A stretch of 64,000 nucleotides of DNA, taken from Ficedula albicollis (taxonomy: Eukaryota; Chordata; Aves; Passeriformes; Muscicapidae). The DNA is taken from NCBI RefSeq assembly GCF_000247815.1, contig NC_021675.1, positions 64,772,460 to 64,836,459 of the forward strand, written 5' to 3'. The notes beneath the pieces were generated by a model. The model was not told the origin of the DNA, did not search any database, and saw only the letters and a list, made by a program, of their open reading frames with translations. Numbering within the stretch: position 1 is the first letter of the stretch; every line of letters starts with the position of its first letter. Shown here piece after piece: positions 26,636 to 39,681 of this stretch. Position numbers and translations under genes: made by a program.

Positions 26636-29600
26636 CTGTGCCCTGCTCCTCCATCCCACCCTCACCTCCTCCATGCAATGACAAAATTTCTGTCTGAAGC
26701 TAGGCACGGGGATGTGGGAAATTGTGATGTTCCAGCCAGCACCCAGGCTCTGCCACAGCGACTTGGCTCATCCCGTGTTGTTGTCCCTGTTCTAACCCCT
26801 CTGACCATGAGCTGGGGTTCCTGGCATGGTGTGCCCACCTCCCCTCCTTGCCCTGGTGTCAGATTTGTCCTGCAGGGAGGTGGAAAGCTCCAGGTTTGGG
26901 GACAGCTGGGCTCAGCTCCCATGGGATCTATGGGGGTTCCAACATGGGGACAGCTTCATCCCCCTGCCAGGCTGTGGGGTCTCAGGTTTGCAGATCAGTG
27001 CTGGGGAGCAAGGGCTGGGTGATCCCAGCCAGGGGCAGCCCAGGCACAGGGCTGGATGGGGCAGGACACCAGCCTGCATGACTGTCCTGGTGAGGAGCTG
27101 TGGTCTGGCACCCTACAGCATCACTGGGACAGGGACTGGTGGCCTTGGGCTGGGCTGAAAGGGTCAGGATGCCTCACAGACCTTTTACAAAGGACTGGGC
27201 CCTTCCCTCCTCCCTGCCTTGTGGCTCCCTGTCAGCCATTGTGTTTCTTGTCCCTTGGCACATACACATCAGAGCTGGGGAGCTCTCCCCCTGAAACCAT
27301 AAAACAAAATCTCTGCAGAGCTGCCCACTGAGAGTGGATGAGTTGCAGCAGCACCTCTCCCTTGCATGTGAGTGGTTGCACTACAGGCACTCCTGTAGAA
27401 TTGTTCCTGGGAATCTCTCCGTGTGTCCACACTGACATCACAGCCCCCATCACAGTTCAGAGGATGACAAGGGCAGGGATGCTCTGCCCACAGGGCACCA
27501 GGCACGTGGATGCAGGGAATTCAGCACCCTCCTTTTGGGCAGAGCTGGGAGAAAGGCTGGGAAAATAGGATTGGCAATTCACCTGGCTGAAGACCAAGCA
27601 CCGTTTCAGGTGTTGAAATCCACTCCTGCAAACTTTGAACTGCAATTTGGCATGTAAATTGTTGGGCTTTTGAACGATAAATTGCATTGCTTGGAGAGGG
27701 GGAGTCAGGAGGGAAGGACAGGCAGTGGGGGGTCATGGGGGCTGGGGCTCATCCTGGTGAGATGTCTGTGGGAAAAGAAGGTTGTGTTGGATGGGCAGGT
27801 CAGTATATGTGTTCCCAAAGCCAAAGAAAAAGAGCAAATCACAGACAGAAAGAATGGAAGAGTTCCACCTCTAAAGACATTGAGCCAGGTTTGAGCACTG
27901 CAACCCACAGAGAAACCCACTGGACTTGGCAGCAATATCAGCTGTGTGTATCAACACTTTCAGATGTGTAGTGAACCTTGTTCTCCCACAGTCTTCCCGA
28001 CCTAAATATTAACTCGATGCATCTTTCAGATCCTCGCTATGCCATGCTAGGGAGAAACCCAATGAGGCAGTGGCAAAGAATGAAGAAAAATCTCACCATC
28101 ATCTGTAGAGAGTAGGTGCTTTCCCCAGAAACACCCTTTTTGACTTGTCAAAACCTTGTTTGAAACCTGACTCATCCTCCATCTCTCACTCTCTCACCAG
28201 AAAGTTGGTGCTTCTACCAATGATAATCCTTGCAAATAGCTTTTACAGTCTAACTTTAATGCATTTTGTGAGTAGTCCACCTGAAAACATAACAGATTAC
28301 TATGAAGACAGTCCAAACTACTGGGAAAATAATGTGTCTTTACTGCCTGGAGAATTGTTGAAAGTTTTTAGTAAAACATCTTTCAGAATCACAATTACTT
28401 CCCATTTTTAGTCTCTCCTTTGTAAGTGAAATGGAAGGTCTGATTAGTGGAGAAATCTGTCATTTCCCTAATGAGGTTAAGTGATTAGATGAAGGAGATT
28501 CATGACCACATCATGTCCTAGAAGCTCCATGCAGCAGTCTATGCTTTCCAGGCTGGGAGCAATTCAGCCTCCTGGCCACCATTAGTTTTTTTGCAGCAGG
28601 GATAGAAATATGGTTATTTCACTGACCACAGGACTGTCAGGATGTGGACACCAAGGGAAGACCTCCTCCAAGGGGCTATGCTCTCCTGGTTGCACCTGCT
28701 CAGACACTGCAGTGCCAATGCACACAATTTCCAATATTTTCTTGTCCACTGTGTGGGCTGCGCTCAATCTAATTGTTGGGGCTATACCTTAGAACTGCTT
28801 AGAGCCTGCTGCAGAGCTGGGGGTGGACTCAGGGTGGTCTCCCCTGTGCTGCCCCTCTGCTGAGAGGTGCTGGAGAGCTGGTCCTCAGGACTTCTGACGT
28901 CTGACATTTTCTCTTTCCCAGCAGAGCCCATGAGCTACACCACCCTTGGCATCCTGCTTGCAGCTACTTCCTCTAACTAACACAAAGCTTCCCCAGTGGA
29001 TTTTCTGCAGCGTTTCGTAGCCGGGGTGATTTTTATTTGAAGTTTTCCCTCTCTGGCTGGAGGCTGACAAGCTCTGTCCCTCTCAGGCCGCTCAGCCCCG
29101 GCGGGTTTCGGTTGGAGCGGTTTAACGAACGCCGCTTTGTTTCTGTGGGTGTCTGCACCTTTCAAACCAGCCCCAATTAGAGGAGGGGGGGAAAGGAGGG
29201 AAGTAAAGAGAGGCAAAGTGATTCAGCTTTCAGCAAACGTGCAGGCTGTTTGTCAGACAGATGGAGCCACGCAGTGGATGGCTTTGCTGCAGCCTGGCCC
29301 CGAGCAGGTGGGGATTTTGGAAAGGAGGAGCGGTTTGTCCCGCTCATTCACAGCCCTGCAGCTCACACTGGACATATGTTGATTACAACTTGCCTCGGCT
29401 CCTGCTGTTGCAGGCATCAGAACGTGTCCACCCCTCCCCACCGGGCTTTAAAGAGAAATTGCCGGAATAAAAACAAAGAGAAAAAGTTACAGACACTTGT
29501 TGCGCTGGAGTGGGAAGGACAAATGAGGGTTCAGAGCCACCCAGGCACGATTTCACTGAGTACTAATTGCCAAGTGCCTTTCATTAAGAGCCCATCGTGG

Positions 29601-30559
29601 TTGTCCCAGCAGCATTTTGAACATATATGCAGATGGGCAGATGGCCCTTTGCTGTAGTACAGGCAGACACATCTAGGGTTACAGATGGATTATTATGTTG
29701 ATTCATCACTAAAAGAAAAACTTATCTCACAACAGGGTACTCGTTGGAGCACAGCTCCTTCTCGAGCTTATGTTTCTTCTCAGTATTGCCAGCTTTTACT
29801 GCTTGAAATAGTTTTCAGTCAGCAAGGCTAGTGTTTTCCCTTCTGTGCAGCATAAAAGAAAAGGAAAAAAGTTTAAGGGCCTGTCTAAGAGTAAAATGAT
29901 CCTTTGGAAAACCTAGAAGGTGTTGTATAACTTTAACTGCTGCCAGGCAGGGAGTGCACCTTTCCTTCATCTTTCTGACTTGTGCTGAGCTGTGGTCATT
30001 TCTAGGTCATTGTCATCAGGAACAGAAACATCACCTTGTCTTTATGGGAGAGGAATCCGTTTAAAGCTGAAGTTAACTTGCCCCAAAGATGATGGTTTAG
30101 CCTCAAGCACCATCACAGCTATTGGATTTGTAGATACAGGTCCCAGTGCATGATCTGCCACCATGGTGAGATGAAAATGGAATTTCCACAGTGGATGCAG
30201 AGAGGATGCAAAGGCTACATGGTGTCTTGCTGAGTTATTTTAAAGGATTACACCTTGTGCAGCGTGGGGGTGGAGGAAGTGTGAGGCCTGCTTGCCCCAG
30301 GTCCAAGGGGAACAAGACAACGAAATAAGTGGATGGGTGAGCTATGTCAGACCATTGCTTCCTTTGGGAAATCAGTCTTCTTGCTGCTCCCATGGTGATC
30401 CTCCTGGGCTGCATATTTTGTCACAGTCTTCTCTAAGGTAGTTCTTTTCTTGTGGACATCCTCCATGGGACACTACAGAGTCAAGCACAGCCTCTCATGT
30501 CTCTCGTCACCAGCTACACTGCAGTTGTGACACGAATATCACTCTTGTTTCACCCTCTT

Positions 30560-30590
<31 letters not shown>

Positions 30591-30593
30591 GGG
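30560..30593. repeat. A23 followed by G11 homopolymer tract
   Basis: A clean A-run passes directly into a G-run, similar in style to the composite at 58555-58609. Confidence 0.95.
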
Positions 30594-31299
30594 AGCGGGA
30601 GGGTGAGGGATCGGAGCTGCAGCATCCCTGGGCAGTGGGATGCTGAAGGCTCCCGTGTCATTTCACACAGCAAACTGGGGCAGCAGCAGTGACAAAAAAA
30701 ACACTGCAACTGGTGAGCTAAGCCTGCCCTTGTGTTTGGAGAGGAAAAAAAAGCCTTTTGGTGGTCTCCAAATCTCCCCTCACTACAGCCAGAGCTTCTC
30801 TCCTCAGCTCAGACTCAAAGGAAGGAGCAGCACTGATGGGCTGCTGGCAATTTGAGAAGATTAGAAACTGTCCTACAAGATTAGGAAGCTGCAAAAATGG
30901 GCTGTAGCTACTTTCTTTCCCAGTGCTCTCAGCTGCAGCTGAGAATCTAGACCAGACTTTATTTTTGGCAAGGGGGAAAAAATAAATCTCCTTTGATACT
31001 CTGAAAAAAAAAAAAAAAAAAAGGAGGGGGAAAAAATCTCATTTTCTGCTTGACCTTGGTATCTGGATGAATTTTGTATCCATTAGAGAAACTCATTTCC
31101 TGCTCCTTATCTATCCAGCTTTTGTAACTTGGTGCTGTCACCCTGAGCAGAGCTCTACCAGAAGTTTGGCCAACAAGAGAAAAGCAAACAAAAGATGAAC
31201 TCAGAGATATGAAATCTGGAGCTGCACCTGCTGCAAACAAGGTTATTCTGAAGCTGGCTGTCACTGCACACTTCAATAATGAAGCAGCAGCAGAAGGTC

Positions 31300-31340
31300 C
31301 CAAAGAAGGAAATGGTGTTTTTACTGGGCGTACAAATCCA
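31300..31340 (+). repeat. 41-bp dispersed repeat, copy 1
   Basis: CAAAGAAGGAAATGGTGTTT, then TTACTGGGCRTACAAATCCA, is found here and at 32352-32392 with one transition between copies. The flanks are unrelated. Confidence 0.85.
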
Positions 31341-32351
31341 AAATGAGCAGAAATTGCCCCACAGCCGAGATATGCATCCCTATGGTTGTGTCACTCTGCA
31401 ATAGCTGTCTGCCCTGAGATCACAAGTTTTCCCTTTATGAGGTGTGGTTTAACACACTCTCCACCCTAGGGAGCTCTGAGGAGCTGAAAACCCTCTGATC
31501 ACATTGGCATTTCTCCAAATAAAGGGGGAATTTGTGTGCCAAACCCTGAAAATTAGCCTCCAGAGAGCTAAAATTTGCCAGTTGTTACTTGGGCAGATGT
31601 GCCTCCCACCCAGGCTTGATGCAGGATTTCAGATTTCCAGATGTGTCTGGGCAGTCACTGGCTATACGGGCGTCTGGTTCACAGGCTGCCTCAATGATAT
31701 CTGCTCAAGGTTTGTGTCCAAACAGCCCCCTGAGCTCCTGCACGTGGGGCTTGGTGCTGCTCTGTGGGGCTGGGAGCTGCTGGGGACTCCAGCATGTGAT
31801 GAAAGCCTGCAGATAAGGGGTATCTCCAATAAATAAGCAGGGCACTTATCTGGGGTTGCAGAGCAGACAATTGTGGAAGGCAGCAGAATTTAGGATAGAC
31901 ACACATGTAAAATACCAGGAAAAATGGTTATGTAACGTGAAGAAATATTGCACAATGCAGGGAAAGGGATATAGTCCTTAAAACTGACCTTTTGGTTTTA
32001 GTTTCTGAATGACATCAGCTGAGATTATGCAACGGTCTGTAAAACAGGGCAGATGATATTAACCTGCATCCCCAGCACACGAGCCCACAATTAATGTTTG
32101 CAAGGCGGTTGGAGGACTTTGGATGAGTGACTTTGCAGGGACAAAGCCAGGCTTTAGAGCCAGTGCCTCCACGTGGCTGTGCACAGCCACACGTGCCACC
32201 AACAGCTTTCCCAAAGGAGCCTTGTGGCTTCAAACGTGCACGAAACACAGCCATTGTGAATTAGTTCACACTGTTAATTAGTTAACCTCACCTTACAATG
32301 CCTTGGGGACTGGGGACTCTGTGGCCACCCCACAGATGTGTTTGTCATATT

Positions 32352-32392
32352 CAAAGAAGGAAATGGTGTTTTTACTGGGCATACAAATCCAG
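32352..32392 (+). repeat. 41-bp dispersed repeat, copy 2
   Basis: Partner of 31300-31340; it differs by G-to-A in GGGCRTAC. Confidence 0.85.
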
Positions 32393-35300
32393 CCTAGACA
32401 CCTGCTGTGGGTCTTCCTGGCCTTGGTTCCATCCTATCAGAGCATGAAAATATATCTGCTTAAACGTGTCACCTGCACCTAACAACATGAACTTCAGTGG
32501 TCCCTACCTCCCTCCACTGTCTGGTGCTCCCAGGGTGACATTATTTCCCAAGCTCCATGGGAGGCTGGAAAGTGAAGTGATTGTCAGCACAGGAAGATGT
32601 TTAGGGCAAGGTTTGGTAGAAGGTCTCTGCCTTCAGCAGCTTCTGCTCTCACTTTTAATGACCTGATTTTTCCAAGAGCCTCTCAGATCTAGGGAAAAAT
32701 CCAGGCCATTTGTTTGCTGTGCCTACCTGGGATTTGAAATACACTGAAAATCTGGCCCAAATACTTCTTCTATAACTGAAAAGAGGAAAAAATTCTATTT
32801 CTTAGAGTTATAATTGTCAAGGAAATGCTGGTGTCTTTGTTATCTGAGGCAGAGCCCTTGAGACTCCTCGCATCTATATTTTGCTGGGAGGCACTATCCT
32901 CCCATATGGCTCAGGAAAACAAGGCAGTCAAAGCAAAGACTGAGGGAACCAGAGGATAACAGTGATAACATCTTCTGTGGAGTTTACAGTGACCTCGTTG
33001 CTTTGCACTGTGATTGGGTTGGCTGTTTTGAAAAAGATAGAGTGAATAAACCAGAGGGAATCAAGCAATCCATCAGTTTAAGGAAAAAGGCAAGGAGAAA
33101 AACTCTTTCTAGGAGCTTGTTTGTGCAGGAAGGAGAACCCCCAGCTCTCTGCAAAGGATGGGCTTGAGCTGGCAACAAGCTGAGACATCCCTTTGAAGGT
33201 GGGAGACAGCATGAGCATTGGGGTTCTGCTGCCTTTGAAGACATCTTTGTGCCAGCAAGAGCTGGAGCTGCTCTGCAAGGAAAAAAAAAAAAAAACAAGG
33301 CAGGCTGGTGTTTCACAGAGAGAGCTGATAAGAGCAAGTGGTTTGCAGCTAAACCAGGAGATAAACAGGTGTCTTAAAATGCCTTCTACATATCCAGGCC
33401 AAGATGAGAAGAAGGGAGCTCTTTTCTCTGCTGCCTGTAAAATCAGGAAGAGACATCTGCAAAGTAGAAGTTGTGTTAATGTTTGGTAGGGTCCCATCCA
33501 CTCTGGCTGAGGTCTCTCTTTTCCTGGGTGATTCACATCATCCACAGCCTCCATCCTCCTCTCCTGCTTGCAGAATTCCAGTTTCCAAGCTGTTAGCCCC
33601 ACTGCATAAAGGAAGGCGCTGGCTCAGTTTGTTAAGACCATGCTGAACATTTATAGCATAGAATGAAAAAGTAAAGGTGAAATGTGCAGCCCAGGGCTCC
33701 CAGTTCTTTCTTGTGTGCTCCTGGGAATGGAATTTTTGTCCATTGGACTTGAGCTGCTCTAAAAAGCACAGAACAAAAGCTGATCTTAAAAGTGATCCGC
33801 AAAGGAATAAATGGCAGGCTCACTCTTTGTTATTCATGTATGGTGCTCAAAGAGCACTTGAAATGGTTGGGATTTTCTGCTGAACATTTTCTTTTTTTTT
33901 TTTTTTTTATTTCTGCTTGGGTTTTGTGAGGTTTGGGTATTTGTTTCAGCAGTGGTTCAAGCATATGTCCCTCCTGAAAAACATTATGGCTGGCTGGGAA
34001 ACCCATACATTAATAACATGAGGGGACATGAGCTGGGTGGTTGGAGGGGTGATATTCTCCAAGAGGCAGCCTGGCTTTTGTCTCTTACTTAATTTTATTC
34101 CTGCCTGCCCTGTGCTCTGTGCCACACGATTTACTCACTGAATCATGCTCAGCAGCTGTATTCACAAGCTGGCATAAATTTATTTTCGTCTGCTGGCCAA
34201 TTACACCAACTGCCTCAACTGTTGTTTATTTTCTTCTGTTGCATCCTCTTGAGTTACTGTTAACAGTGTCCCTTTTGAGTAGAGATGGGCTTTTTGGCAC
34301 GGGGGCCTGTCGGCCTGCCAAGCTAATGGACCATATCTGTTATTTCACTAGTTGTAAAGGCTCCAGTTTCAGGACAGCTTGCAGTTGCTGTGGCCACCTG
34401 TAGCCCATTGGCAGGGCTGGAGGCCATTGCCCGTGTGGGATGTGCCACCCCAGCTCAGGGGTGTCCCTTGGCACTCAGGGGACACTCCTGGGGTTTGCCC
34501 TGGGGAACAGCTGCCCTGCTGTGGTGTCACCTCCCTGGGGCTGGGGGTCCCCAGCTCACAGCTGCTCTGGGGGCTGCTCCTCTGGCCAGAGAGGGACTGA
34601 CCACAGAGAGGCTGCAGGAGGGAAGAGCCCTGCAAGGCAACAGCCCCTGGGTGCCCAGGACTGGGCAAGAGGTTCAATTAAAGGAGGAATTAGCCTGAAA
34701 AGCTGATTAGAGTAAGGACATCTTTCATGAAGTGCAGCTGTAACTCTGTGCCATTTTGAGAAGCATCTCTGTGTACCAGTGAGACCAGCAAGGATGAGCT
34801 CTGCCTTTGCAGGATGCTTTGGGCACACAGCACTCACACCCTGCAGGATCTCCTCTGACTCTTTCTCTTAGTTTTGTAGGATCTGCACTTGTGCTCGTAA
34901 GCTAGGGCTCACAACCACATTTGCCTGTTTCAAGGGAAAAGTGGCTCATGTTAGCAAACTTTTTAGAGTTTGATTTTAAAAAAATCATCTCAAAGCAGAG
35001 CCCTACAAGCGTTGCTGCAGGAACAAGGGCTCTGCAGCAAATGCTGCCTCCTTGCCAATGCAATCTGGACGGGGCAATGTCTCTCCATAACTATTTGGCC
35101 ACATGCCTGAGGTTTATAGGCTAAAAGCGTTCACAGAAGAGCATGACAGGCAAACTCAGCAGCCTCGAGGGGTGAGATCTTCATTCCCTTTGAGTCACTT
35201 TCGTGAGGATCCCTGTGTGATCCCGTGGCAGAAGGGCCTCATTTCTAGAGGTGCTCTTGGCTCCCTGACAGCCATGGCTCTGCTGGACACAGGGCTTGCC

Positions 35301-36103
35301 TGCATCCTTTTCAGAGCCACAGTTTCAGTGGGTGTTTGCCTTTGCTTGGAGGCCTGTGGCAAGAAGCTGTGCCCTGAAAGCCTCCTGTGAGGTGTTTGGC
35401 TTTCTGCTCCCCAGAGAGTGGCAGGACACCCCAGCTTTGCTGGACGCGCTGCCGGGTTCGGAGTCATTTCCTTCTCCCAAGCTCTCCAGGCTGTCTGGAG
35501 CAAAGGCTGCACTGGAGGCTCATCTGTAGCCCTCAGCAAACTTTCCAATAAACAGGAAAGACCTGCAGGGAGGCTGAAAAATCAGTCCTGCTCTGACCTT
35601 GTGTTCTTCCCCTCCCCTTTTGTCTTAAAACCAGTGAGGGGTCTCTTGATTTGTTGCTCCGAGAGCTGCAGATGGAAATGGAACTCCTTCCTTTGGAGGG
35701 CATGGTGTGGCTCAGAGGGGCCTGGGGTGAGCAGGGAGGCTTGAGGGGCTCAGATCACTGCATGGCTGTGCCTGGACCCCATTCCCAGCTGGGACCAGTT
35801 GGTCTCTTTCTCCAGGCAGCAACTGATAGAATGAGAGGACACAGCCTTGTGCTGCGCCAAGGGAAATCCAGGTTGGATATTAGGAAAAGGTTTTTTATGG
35901 AAAGAGTGATAAAGTAGTGGAATGGTCCAGGTTTTTTATGGAAAGAGCGATAAAGTAGTGGAATGGTCTGCCTGGGGAGGTGGTGGAGTCACCCTCCCTG
36001 GATGTGTTTAAAAAAAGATTGGATGTGGCACTGGGTGCTGTGGTTTAGTTGAAGTGTTCGGGCATGGGTTGGACTCATTGACCTTGGAGGTCTCTTCCAA
36101 CTG

Positions 36104-36141
36104 AGTGACTCTGTGACTCTGTGACTCTGTGACTCTGTGAC
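36104..36141. repeat. CR1 terminal repeat (GTGACTCT)n, short array
   Basis: Between four and five 8-bp units, derived from the CR1 3' terminal 8-bp repeat. Confidence 0.95.
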
Positions 36142-36336
36142 CAGGTTGGATATTAGGAACAGGTTTTTTATGGAAAGAGCGATAAAGTAGTGGAATGGTC
36201 TGCCTGGGGAGGTGGTGGAGTCACCCTCCCTGGATGTGTTTAAAAAAAGATTGGATGTGGCACTGGGTGCTGTGGTTTAGTTGAAGTGTTCGGGCATGGG
36301 TTGGACTCATTGACCTTGGAGGTCTCTTCCAACTGA

Positions 36337-36427
36337 GTGACTCTGTGACTCTGTGACTCTGTGACTCTGTGACTCTGTGACTCTGTGATTCTGTGGCTCT
36401 GTGATTCTGTGACTCTGTGACTCTGTG
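36337..36427. repeat. CR1 terminal repeat (GTGACTCT)n, expanded array
   Basis: About eleven 8-bp units with GTGATTCT and GTGGCTCT variants. This is clearly longer than the sister array at 36104-36141. Confidence 0.95.
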
Positions 36428-37735
36428 GCATGCCACCTGCCAGCCCCCACCCTGGCTGCAGTGACACGTTTAGAAGAGGACAGACAGTCAGTATCCCCAC
36501 AGCCACTGTCTGCAGTGGGGTTTTGGGGTACAAGGGTGCAGGGCATTATCTCAGCCCACTGTCACTTTTTGTTTTGTTTCTTTCCATAATGTTGCTGATG
36601 TGAAGGGGAGGGAAGTCTTTTGTTTATGAAATGTTCTCTCCAGCCTTTCACTGCAGTCTTCCAGAGTACCAGAAGGTGGTCAGGAAATCTTCCCCTGTGC
36701 TAATGAGGCTTGTCCTGCTCTGAGGGGACAAAGAGCCACAGCCATGGGAACTCTCAAAGCTCTCTCAAAGTAGATCTCTTCAAAACTGAGCAAAAAGGGC
36801 TGGTCCCCTTCTGTGTGATCTATTCCAGCCCTTTCAGATTTAATTGGCCTCTGAAAATATGAATGGATGAGAAAATTCTGTGATACAGGATTTGTCCTGG
36901 AGACTGGAGGCATGGTACAGTGATAAGGACACACATCTTAAGCTGTGTATCCTCAAGTTGTGAACAAGAAGTGGGAGTGAGGGCTCTGCTGCATGCCTGA
37001 GTTACCAGGTCCCATTTCTCTCCACCTGCCCCCATCTATCCCCACAACTCTTTCCTGTGAGGGCACATGCCCTGATCCTGCGTTTGAGACACCTTCCAAG
37101 CACCATGGGGCTTTGGGTCTTTTCCAGGTGGAAGAAGAGCTCTTTTCTCATGCCCTAGGTAAGCTCCTGCCAGCAAGCAGTGTCACACTTCCAGCAGCTG
37201 TTCTCAGGTTCTGTAATGCTTCAGCTGACTTGCAATAACTCACCTTCAGCACTTGGCTCTGCACCCACGGAGACTCCTGGCTCCTCTTTGTGATGGGACC
37301 TTCCTTCCAAGACCCCTTCTTTTCCTCCTGCCAAGACCCCAAAAAGAGTGTGTGAGGGTTTGGATCCATTGCACACCTGCAAGGCACTTGGCTGCAGAGA
37401 GCCAGGCTGCTATACTTGTGTGGCTCAGTGGGGGTGAGCTGGTTAATGACTAACTTGTAAAACTGCTGGGTGCATGGGTGAACTGAGTAGGTGTTTTCAG
37501 AAACAGCTGAGCCAGTTCCCCCGTCAGGATGGGCTTGGGTGCTCGCCAGCTTTCCTGTCACACTCTCTGCTTGCAAACTGTGGGGTTGAGTTTTGGTTTC
37601 TGAAGCCTGTCAGGCACAACTGAAATGCAAAAGTGGCATTGCTTGGTTTTGCAGGACTCCGTAACAACATTCTCTAAGAAGAAGAACAACATTCTCTAAG
37701 GAGTAGAAGTCAAAATACCACTGCCAAAAATACAA

Positions 37736-37827
37736 CTACACCCATGACTTACAAATGGTTTTACTGGGAGTAGAACCCAATGCTACACCCATGATTTACA
37801 AATGGTTTTACTGGGAGTAGAACCCAA
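37736..37827. repeat. Two-copy 47-bp tandem duplication
   Basis: CTACACCCATGAYTTACAAA starts at 37736 and 37783. A 21-bp doubling (AACAACATTCTCTAAG at 37663 and 37684) lies just upstream. Confidence 0.95.
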
Positions 37828-38630
37828 ATCCATCTGGATCAAGATTGTCCTACCAAGAACTCAAAGGTCTGTACGTTGTGTCTGGAAAACTGGGTTTGAG
37901 GGTGGGTGGGAGCTCTCTGACATCCTAGCTCTTAATAACCTACATTGTAAATCTTGCGGTGTATTTAAGCACTTTGTATGAAAATCTTTCTAGAAAGGGT
38001 TGTCCATCAGACACAAATTTGTTCAGCTGTCAGAAAAGCACTTGGCAGCTGAGGTGTCTGCCTCTTATGGCAGCATGTGGCCCAGAGATGGAGAGAGTTC
38101 ATCGTGATCCCAGAGGCAGGCAGCTTTTCTTTCACTGGACTCATCACCTGGGAACAGCCACAGGCAAGTCAGGTTTGGTGCACCAGCCCCAATTTAGTCA
38201 TGGAATATGGTGTCCTGTCCACTGCTCTTGGTGCCCAGACTTTGTCCTCTGGGCTGTTGAACCCGCCACAGCCCCTGACACTGATTTTTCTGCAGAGAGC
38301 AGAGATTTCTAGAGCAATTAGTTCTCTTACAAAACTGGAAATGGGAATTTCCACCCAGCAATACTATTTATAAGCAAACAGTAGTGGCCTCAAACTGGAT
38401 TCCCTGCTGTTCCTGATGCCACTTGAAGACAACATGGTTGTTACAGTCCCATCATGGAGCCTGTGGGTGTGAAAGATGCATCTTATGTGGAGCCATTTCT
38501 CTTTCATTCTTATCACACTTGAGCACCTGTGAGTCAGAGGTCTGTCTCCTGCTTTCTTCCCTCCTCACTCTCCCTCTGCAGGCTGAAATGGGGGATCTCT
38601 GGTCACATACATGAAATTTGGCCATGCAAA

Positions 38631-38717
38631 ATGAAATATGTAAGTGGTGTCAGGCTGTTATTATCCTGTCTCGAATGAAATATTTAAGTGGTGTCAGGCT
38701 GTTATTATCCTGTCTCC
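38631..38717. repeat. Two-copy 44-bp tandem duplication
   Basis: ATGAAATATKTAAGTGGTGT starts at 38631 and 38675, and both copies continue through GGCTGTTATTATCCTGTCTC. Confidence 0.95.
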
Positions 38718-39681
38718 TGCCCTCGTTATGGGTGGTACCTGGGTGCACAGCTATGAATTGTGCACAGTTATGCTTTTTGCAAGGAACCTATGCCAGGGTC
38801 AGGGGAAAGTCATCCTACAGATGGAGCAGCCAGTTTCTGGTGTCCCTGCATGTGGGGACACACCCCACCATCAGCTCTCTGCAAGCTGCAGAGTTCCCTC
38901 TGTCACTTGGCACAAAATGCTCTGATCAGCATTTCCCTCCACAAAATTTGGGGGTGTGCAATGGACTTTTAATTTTGTTCTCTGGCCTCTTCTGATAAAC
39001 CCTATCACTCTCTTTCTCAAAGCCTCTGGCCTGGAATTTTCAGACAATTATTCACAATTGTGTCAGTTCTTTTCCTGTGTATGGCTAGGATGATTTCTCC
39101 CACATAAATTAATCTGTGTTTATTGATGCTGACTTTTAACTGTGGCTTCATCTTTCCACAATTATTCACATTCAGACTTAGATCAGAAAATCTTGGATAA
39201 CTTTTAATACTTGATCATTGGTCATTTTACCCATCACTCATTCTCTTTCCAGATGACTATGATTGCACTAATAACCTGGAATTCCAGCACATTTACAAGT
39301 TACAAGGTGTTGGGGGACTTTCCAGAAACTCTTCTTCTGTTGTCAGAACGTCATATGTCTTCATGTGTCAGAACGTACAAATATATGCAAAAATATGGAT
39401 CCATATGTGTATGTGTTCATTCATACCATCCTTTACTCTTCTTTTAACTTCCTGTGTTTTAATCTGGTGTGAGTTTTTGATAGTCCATGACTATTATTAA
39501 ATTATTTGGAGACTTTACCATTTATCAGTGTTTTTCAAAACCCAGGTGCAGTGAATCAACCCAGCTGCTCTGTCCCTCATGGCTGGCAATCCTTCCAAAA
39601 TATCTGATAGAATTTTGAGGTATGACTTTGCAAAAACTATGTTTGCTTCCACTGCCTGATTGATCCACTGAACAATCTATT

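Larger units (their letters stand above)
26636..35804. other. Non-coding sequence, moderately GC-rich on the left
   Basis: No supportable gene. Noted items are A/G homopolymers at 30560-30593, an A run near 31003-31022, A and T runs near 33282-33296 and 33892-33909, a CpG-richer block at about 29040-29480, and a 41-bp sequence shared between 31300 and 32352. Confidence 0.5.
35805..36430 (+). mobile_element. CR1 LINE 3' end with a tandem duplication of its tail
   Basis: CR1 motifs appear in order: AGGACACAGCCTTGTGCTGC, CCAGGTTGGATATTAGGAA, GGGGAGGTGGTGGAGTCACC, GGTTGGACTCATTGACCTTG, then the 8-bp terminal repeat. From 35878 the tail is present twice (35878-36140 and 36141-36430). The first copy also holds a 41-bp internal doubling (GGTTTTTTATGGAAAGAG at 35889 and 35930). 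Minus-strand frames reading HRVTESQ repeats are shadows of this element. Confidence 0.9.
36431..39681. other. Non-coding sequence with short tandem duplications
   Basis: No gene seen. There are two-copy duplications at 37663-37701 (21-bp period), 37736-37827 (47-bp period) and 38631-38717 (44-bp period). Confidence 0.5.

Noticed and set aside
33078..33602. 174-codon minus-strand frame
   Set aside because: Crosses an A/T homopolymer read as a poly-F stretch; no domain features.
36221..36546. Minus-strand frames with HRVTESQ repeats
   Set aside because: This is the CR1 terminal 8-bp repeat read in reverse, a common false gene in bird annotations.
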